Positions 59,668 to 64,000 of a stretch of 64,000 nt of DNA are shown one piece after another (position 1 is the stretch's first letter; each line of letters starts with the position of its first letter). The position numbers were made by a program, and so were the translations under genes. The notes below the pieces were generated by a model, which did no database searches, was not told the origin of the DNA, and saw only the letters and a list, made by a program, of their open reading frames with translations. Source of the stretch: TWA4 sp051879195 (GTDB lineage Bacteria; Bacillota; Clostridia; Lachnospirales; Lachnospiraceae); NCBI GenBank assembly GCA_051879195.1, contig JBJELO010000208.1, positions 28,369 through 92,368 on the forward strand, in the 5' to 3' direction.

Positions 59668-59736
59668 CGGAAAGACAGAAAAAGAACAATCGCAGCAGAA
59701 AGGAAATACATAAAAGCAGAAAGGCGGGATGTGAGG

Positions 59737-60597
59737 ATGAAATTTACCAAAATGCACGGAATCGGCAACGATTACGTATATGTGAACTGTTTTGAGGAAA
59801 CAGTAAAGGATCCGGTGAAGACGGCAATTGCCATCAGCCCAAGACATTTTGCAGTGGGATCTGACGGGCTGATCCTGATCAAACCCTCCAAAGTGGCGGA
59901 CTGCTGTATGGAGATGTACAATGCAGACGGTTCACTGGGCGCCATGTGCGGCAACGGCGTGCGCTGTGTGGGGAAATACGCGTATGATCACGGAATCGTT
60001 GACAGGTCGAAAACAACGATTACTGTGGAAACCGGCTCCGGCATCAAGACGCTGAAACTGACCGTAAAAGACGGAAAGGCTGTTATGGCTGAGGTGGACA
60101 TGGGAAGCCCGGTTCTGACCAGCCATAAAGCGGATAAAGCCCTGGCGATGGAGGATTACCGGAAACTGACTGCGGATGAAATCTGGGAAGATATTGAAGT
60201 AGATGGGAAAAACTGGAAAATGATCGGTGTTTCCATGGGTAATCCCCATGCCATTGTGTATGTGGATGACACTGACAGTCTGGAGATTGAAAAGATCGGT
60301 CCGCTGTTCGAGAATCATCCCCGTTTCCCCGACCGCACCAACACGGAATTTGTTCAGGTGGTGGATGACCATACTCTGAAAATGCGGGTATGGGAGCGCG
60401 GTTCAGGAGAAACACTGGCCTGCGGTACCGGCGCCTGTGCCACACTGACCGCTTCCACGCTGGCGGGCTATGTGAAAGGCAAAGCAGATATCAAACTGCT
60501 GGGAGGCACCCTTCATATCGAACTGCGGAAAGCGGACGGTCATGTGATGATGACAGGACCGGCCACGGAAGTATTTACCGGGGAATGGGATGAATAA
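59737..60597 (+). CDS. dapF: Diaminopimelate epimerase
   Basis: A 286-residue cofactor-free epimerase turning LL- into meso-diaminopimelate for lysine and peptidoglycan. The two catalytic cysteines are C71 (AMCGNGVRC) and C229 (LACGTGACATL). KFTKMHGIGNDYVYVN at the start is diagnostic. ATG 59737 is preferred to GTG 59731. It overlaps the SGNH gene by 8 bases. Confidence 0.96.
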   Translation: MKFTKMHGIGNDYVYVNCFEETVKDPVKTAIAISPRHFAVGSDGLILIKPSKVADCCMEMYNADGSLGAMCGNGVRCVGKYAYDHGIVDRSKTTITVETGSGIKTLKLTVKDGKAVMAEVDMGSPVLTSHKADKALAMEDYRKLTADEIWEDIEVDGKNWKMIGVSMGNPHAIVYVDDTDSLEIEKIGPLFENHPRFPDRTNTEFVQVVDDHTLKMRVWERGSGETLACGTGACATLTASTLAGYVKGKADIKLLGGTLHIELRKADGHVMMTGPATEVFTGEWDE

Positions 60598-61243
60598 TAA
60601 GACGCTTTTATTTGCCGGCGACAGTATTACGGACGCGGATCATCTGTGGGATCCCGGTCCGGACGGACTGGGGCATGGATACGTCCATATGGTTTCGGAG
60701 ATGCTGGAGGCAGGTGAAGCAGGAAAAACGGAAAATGCAGGAAATGCAGGTTATTTTGCATACCGTATTATTAACAGCGGCTACAACGGCTACCGGGCGG
60801 AGGATCTGCTGCGGCGCTGGAACCGGATCTGTCTGAGCAAACAGCCTGATCTGGTTACGCTGCTGGTGGGTGTGAATGAAGCCGGAGCAGCCATGGAAGG
60901 CATGGTAACGGAGCCGGAAGTATTTGAAAGGACTTATGAACGTCTGATCACGGAGGTACTTGACAATACCCGTGCGGATATGATTCTCATGGAGCCCTTT
61001 CTTTTTCGCTGTCCGGCTTATCTGATCACCTGGAGAACCTATTTGGATCCGCTGCTTCCGGTGATTTCCCATCTGGCCGAAAAGTACAGTCTCCCATTGA
61101 TCCATCTTGACAGACCGCTGGGTGAGCTGGCAGACAGACTGGGCGTGGATCAGGTAACGGTGGATGGCATCCATCTGACCGAAACAGGGAACCGTTTTCT
61201 GGCAGAGCAGTGGATAAAGATGTACCGGCAGGTGGAAAAGTGA
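60590..61243 (+). CDS. SGNH/GDSL-family hydrolase
   Basis: A 217-residue hydrolase: GDSITDADHLWDPGPDGLGH (nucleophile Ser12), a block III reading LVGVNEAGA (Asn with Glu instead of Asp) and the C-terminal DGIHLTETG (Asp-x-x-His). No signal peptide. It shares only family motifs with the enzyme at 6111. It resembles acyl-hydrolases acting on acetylated sugars or thioesters; overlap with dapF implies co-translation. Substrate unknown. Confidence 0.9.
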   Translation: MNNKTLLFAGDSITDADHLWDPGPDGLGHGYVHMVSEMLEAGEAGKTENAGNAGYFAYRIINSGYNGYRAEDLLRRWNRICLSKQPDLVTLLVGVNEAGAAMEGMVTEPEVFERTYERLITEVLDNTRADMILMEPFLFRCPAYLITWRTYLDPLLPVISHLAEKYSLPLIHLDRPLGELADRLGVDQVTVDGIHLTETGNRFLAEQWIKMYRQVEK

Positions 61244-61293
61244 TGGAAAAATTCGACAGAATGTGGATAAAAAGACAGAGAGGATGAAAGCTT

Positions 61294-62670
61294 ATGAAGT
61301 TATGGGGAGGCCGTTTTACAAAGGCTACAAATCAGCTGGTGGATGAATTCAACGCGTCCATTTCTTTTGATAAAAGATTTTACAAACAGGATATTACCGG
61401 CAGCATTGCTCATGTAACCATGCTGGCGAAGCAGGGTATACTGACAGACGAAGAGCGCGACTGCATTAAAGCAGGTCTGGAAGGAATCCTTTCCGATATT
61501 CAGGAAGGAAAGCTGCAGATTGATGAAACCGCCGAGGATATCCACAGCTTTGTGGAGGCAACTCTGATCGAGCGCATCGGTGACACCGGCAAGAAGCTGC
61601 ATACAGGAAGAAGCCGCAACGATCAGGTGGCGCTTGATATGAAGCTGTATACCCGCGATGAGATCTCCGAGCTGCACGGACTGATCGTAGAATTGCTGAA
61701 AACGATTCTGAAGATCATGGAGGAGAATACGGAGACCTATATGCCCGGCTTCACCCATTTGCAGAAAGCGCAGCCGCTGACGCTGGCACACCATTTCGGC
61801 GCATATTTTGAAATGTTCCTGCGCGACAAGACACGCCTGGAGGATATTTACAAACGTATGAATTACTGTCCTCTGGGATCCGGTGCTCTGGCGGGAACCA
61901 CATATCCGCTGGATCGTGAATATACGGCAGAACTGCTGGGATTTGACGGCCCCACTTTCAACAGCATGGATTCCGTGGCGGATCGCGATTATCTCATTGA
62001 GCTGCTGAGTGCCATGGCAACGATCATGATGCATCTGAGCCGTTTTTCTGAGGAAATCATCATCTGGAACAGCAATGAATACCGTTTTGTGGAAATCGAT
62101 GATGCCTACAGCACCGGCTCCAGCATCATGCCCCAGAAGAAAAATCCTGACATTGCGGAGCTGGTTCGCGGAAAGACCGGCCGTGTCTACGGTGCGCTCA
62201 TGTCTCTGCTGACCACCATGAAAGGAATTCCCCTGGCCTACAACAAGGATATGCAGGAAGATAAGGAGATGACCTTCGATGCCATCGACACCACAAAAGG
62301 CTGCATCCAGCTTTTCACAGGCATGATTGCCACCATGCGTTTCCGTAAGGATGTCATGGCGAAATCAGCCATGAACGGCTTCACCAATGCAACCGACGCA
62401 GCCGATTATCTGGTAAATCACGGCGTACCGTTCCGTGATGCCCATGGAATCATCGGACAGATCGTGCTGTACTGCATCGATAAGAATATCTCAATCGAGG
62501 AAATGAGCCTGGAGGAACTGAAAGCCATCAGTCCTGTATTCGAGGAAGATATTTACGATGCCATCAGCCTGAAAACCTGTGTGGAAAAGAGAACCACCAT
62601 CGGAGGCCCCGGCCCTGAAGCCATGAAGCAGGTAATCGCGCGGTGTCATAAGCTGCTGGAGGAAGAGTAA
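61294..62670 (+). CDS. argH: Argininosuccinate lyase
   Basis: A 458-residue homotetrameric lyase of arginine synthesis. MKLWGGRFTKATNQLVDEFN at the start, HTGRSRNDQVALDMKLY, TGFTHLQ-type block PGFTHLQKAQP and the fumarase/aspartase signature GSSIMPQKKNP are all present. RBS AGAGAGG. argG is not in the window. Confidence 0.97.
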   Translation: MKLWGGRFTKATNQLVDEFNASISFDKRFYKQDITGSIAHVTMLAKQGILTDEERDCIKAGLEGILSDIQEGKLQIDETAEDIHSFVEATLIERIGDTGKKLHTGRSRNDQVALDMKLYTRDEISELHGLIVELLKTILKIMEENTETYMPGFTHLQKAQPLTLAHHFGAYFEMFLRDKTRLEDIYKRMNYCPLGSGALAGTTYPLDREYTAELLGFDGPTFNSMDSVADRDYLIELLSAMATIMMHLSRFSEEIIIWNSNEYRFVEIDDAYSTGSSIMPQKKNPDIAELVRGKTGRVYGALMSLLTTMKGIPLAYNKDMQEDKEMTFDAIDTTKGCIQLFTGMIATMRFRKDVMAKSAMNGFTNATDAADYLVNHGVPFRDAHGIIGQIVLYCIDKNISIEEMSLEELKAISPVFEEDIYDAISLKTCVEKRTTIGGPGPEAMKQVIARCHKLLEEE

Positions 62671-62737
62671 AGGGCAGGAAAATAAGAAACAGGAAGATTG
62701 AAGAAACAAAAAGACAGCAGAAATGGAGGAAATCAAT

Positions 62738-63235
62738 ATGGCAGGTACAGATTATTCACAGATCAGGGAGCGTTACAGAGAGCTGACTGAACTGCTGATT
62801 GAAAAGAAACTGACCATTACAACGATGGAAAGTGCCACGGCCGGTCTGATCGCCTCTTTGATTACCGACACGGAAGGTTCTTCGGCAATTCTGAAAGGGG
62901 CATTTGTCACATACTGTAATGAAGCGAAGATCATGCAGGGAGTACCTGCTGAGATCATAGAAACCTATGGTGTATATTCACCGGACACCGCCCGGGCCAT
63001 GGCAAAAGCCTGCCGCGCGGCCTACAGAGCCGATATCGGCATCGGAATCACCGGCTCATTCGGTAATGTGGACCCCAACAACGCGGACAGCGTACCCGGT
63101 GTCCTCTATTATACAGTGGATTTCAGAGGACGTCTGACCACTTTCCGCCTTGATCTGGATCCGCTTCCCACCCGGCTGGATTATAAAATGCGGGCAGCCG
63201 AAGAAGTTGTGGAAACGTTGCTGATGATGATCTGA
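62738..63235 (+). CDS. CinA C-terminal domain protein (nicotinamide-nucleotide amidase, PncC-like)
   Basis: A 165-residue single-domain protein. The family blocks are TITTMESATAGLIASLITDT, GAFVTYCNEAKIMQGVP and GIGITGSFGNVDPNN. CinA-C/PncC enzymes deamidate NMN to nicotinate mononucleotide in the pyridine cycle. ATG 62738 follows GGAGG by 8 bases; the first in-frame ATG (62723) overlaps that RBS. 67 bases after argH. Confidence 0.92.
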   Translation: MAGTDYSQIRERYRELTELLIEKKLTITTMESATAGLIASLITDTEGSSAILKGAFVTYCNEAKIMQGVPAEIIETYGVYSPDTARAMAKACRAAYRADIGIGITGSFGNVDPNNADSVPGVLYYTVDFRGRLTTFRLDLDPLPTRLDYKMRAAEEVVETLLMMI

Positions 63236-63334
63236 GAGAAGAAGGTACCGTTCAGGTTTCTATCGGGAGAGGAATGTTTTGAGGCGAAATTGCAGTGATA
63301 TCCTGTACAGGGACGCGCCAGGGAGGAAAATGAT

Positions 63335-63562
63335 ATGGGACTGTTTTCCAGAAAAAAGAAGGTTCAGAAAATCGATTTTGATAAGACGGGTAAACGGCCG
63401 GTAATCCGGGCCAGTATCTGTACCGGTGAGCAGGTGGCCGGTTTTAAGGATGTAAAAACCGGGAAATTCGAGGATTTGATGGTGATCCGGACGGAGGCGG
63501 ACCGGAAGCTGTTTATGGAAATGTATGATGTGAAGGAAGAAGAGCTTAAGAAGGAGTATTAG
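63335..63562 (+). CDS. Conserved small protein of unknown function
   Basis: A 75-residue soluble protein: a basic head (MGLFSRKKKVQKI), a central RPVIRASICTGEQVAGFKDV segment and an acidic tail ending EELKKEY. Similar short proteins occur across Lachnospiraceae and have sometimes been mislabelled as aspartate dehydrogenase; no domain supports that. RBS GGGAGGAAA fixes the start. Confidence 0.75.
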   Translation: MGLFSRKKKVQKIDFDKTGKRPVIRASICTGEQVAGFKDVKTGKFEDLMVIRTEADRKLFMEMYDVKEEELKKEY

Positions 63563-63597
63563 GCTGCAGTTTGGTTTTCAGCCGGTATTGTTTGTGA

Positions 63598-63747
63598 GGC
63601 ACCATGACCGACAGGTCCTGTCCGGAGACGCGCTCTCGCTCTGTGACAAACGCAGCGGTACTAAGCTTTTTCGGCGCTTTCGCTTGAAAAAGCAAGTGCC
63701 GGCGTTTGTCAACGGTCTCCTTGACAGGACCTGTCGGTTATGGTGCC
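63598..63747. repeat. 150-base near-perfect hairpin element
   Basis: GGCACCATGACCGACAGG at 63598 starts a 25-base arm (to 63622) that pairs with 63723-63747 with only one G-U. The stem goes on with GGAGAC/GTCTCC (63624-63629 with 63715-63720), GACAAACGC/GCGTTTGTC (63645-63653 with 63702-63710) and GCTTTTTC/GAAAAAGC (63665-63672 with 63686-63693), ending in a small GCG/CGC loop. No coding content. It resembles a palindromic mobile unit (MITE-like) or a large structured RNA; being downstream of the last gene it might also terminate transcription. Confidence 0.7.
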
Positions 63748-63914
63748 GCCATAGTTTACAGCGATCCGGCAAATGAAAAACCGAACTGCGCATGGGAGTA
63801 AGCGCATATGATTTGATGGCGGTTTGCCGGGAGTTTGGTGTTTGCTGATATGTGACAGTTGTGTTGTATCAGGAAGCTCTCTGTTTGCTAAAAGCTGTTT
63901 ATGAATGATTGATT
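63748..63914. other. Gap with no recognised feature
   Basis: No gene, repeat or convincing promoter was seen between the hairpin element and the tail of the reverse-strand gene. Confidence 0.4.
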
Positions 63915-64000
63915 TTATGGCTGTTCATAAAGGAAGCTGATGGTGTCGTAGATTTCCTGGAAGTTGATTGTGCAGGTGCCGTTCCAGATGGTGACGGGTA
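63915..64000 (-). CDS. C-terminal end of an unidentified reverse-strand gene (cut by window)
   Basis: Reading in from the right edge, the reverse strand is open for 28 codons, PVTIWNGTCTINFQEIYDTI then SFLYEQP, ending in TAA (63917-63915). The piece is too short to place in a family. Confidence 0.4.
   Translation of the reverse strand, partial: PVTIWNGTCTINFQEIYDTISFLYEQP

Noticed and set aside
63588..63776. Open frames on both strands through the hairpin element
   Set aside because: They arise from the palindrome itself; no start signals and mirror-image peptide content.
1..64000. CRISPR arrays, rRNA, tRNA, complete insertion sequences or prophage
   Set aside because: No regularly spaced repeats, transposase, integrase or phage structural genes were seen.

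Overview
The window reads as chromosome of a strictly anaerobic, low-to-mid-GC Gram-positive of the Clostridia, most probably Lachnospiraceae (inference). Supporting signs are strong AGGAGG-type ribosome binding sites, TTGACA/TATAAT promoters, a T-box leader, an LCP wall protein, a YtvI-type membrane protein, and a full anaerobic oxygen-defence set (rubredoxin, a rubrerythrin with two rubredoxin domains, a four-domain flavodiiron protein). No rRNA, tRNA, CRISPR array, complete insertion sequence or phage was seen.

Layout. 1-8.2 kb: the end of a MerR/TipAS regulator, a LacI regulator, a MATE pump, an AAA ATPase with a nuclease-like tail, purC (reverse), an SGNH hydrolase with azlCD, and rubredoxin. 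8.2-17.2 kb: a sugar region in which an intact lacZ sits between the wreck of a yesL-like gene and the tail of a sugar-binding protein gene, followed by a DMT transporter, a LacI regulator, an M42 peptidase and an FGGY kinase. 17.2-21.3 kb: an M20 peptidase, a thioesterase, and a T-box leader controlling a threonyl-tRNA synthetase without a TGS domain. 21.3-25.8 kb: a TetR gene facing a TSUP/polyprenol-kinase-like fusion, then a MarR gene and a MATE pump that share one operator sequence.

25.8-33.2 kb is the accessory, decaying part: a nuclease-family tail, an intact RloA-like ATPase with a broken rloB, a GNAT gene, an AlbA/Schlafen-type remnant and a DUF362 remnant, mixed with intact map, rubrerythrin, aldo/keto reductase and an XRE regulator. 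33.3-39.6 kb: flavodiiron protein, endonuclease III, and a four-gene membrane-lipid operon (PAP2, LPG-synthase-type membrane protein, pssA, psd).

39.6-43.3 kb: a heterodimeric ABC exporter behind a promoter framed by AAGGTACCTT palindromes and a terminator-like leader hairpin. 44.6-51.9 kb: a polar amino-acid ABC transporter with a LysR regulator, metY, an FMN reductase-like gene and a TSUP exporter, which together suggest sulfur amino-acid metabolism. 52-63.6 kb: housekeeping genes on one strand (LCP protein, GDPD, glmM, hisC, ytvI-like, glnA with an ANTAR regulator, dapF, SGNH hydrolase, argH, cinA-C). The right end carries a 150-nt near-perfect hairpin element and the tail of a reverse-strand gene.

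Most noteworthy: the shared promoter element of the rubredoxin and rubrerythrin genes, the ABC-exporter leader, the TSUP fusion, the dispersed repeat GTTACTGTTCAGAGCC, and the cluster of six gene remnants.
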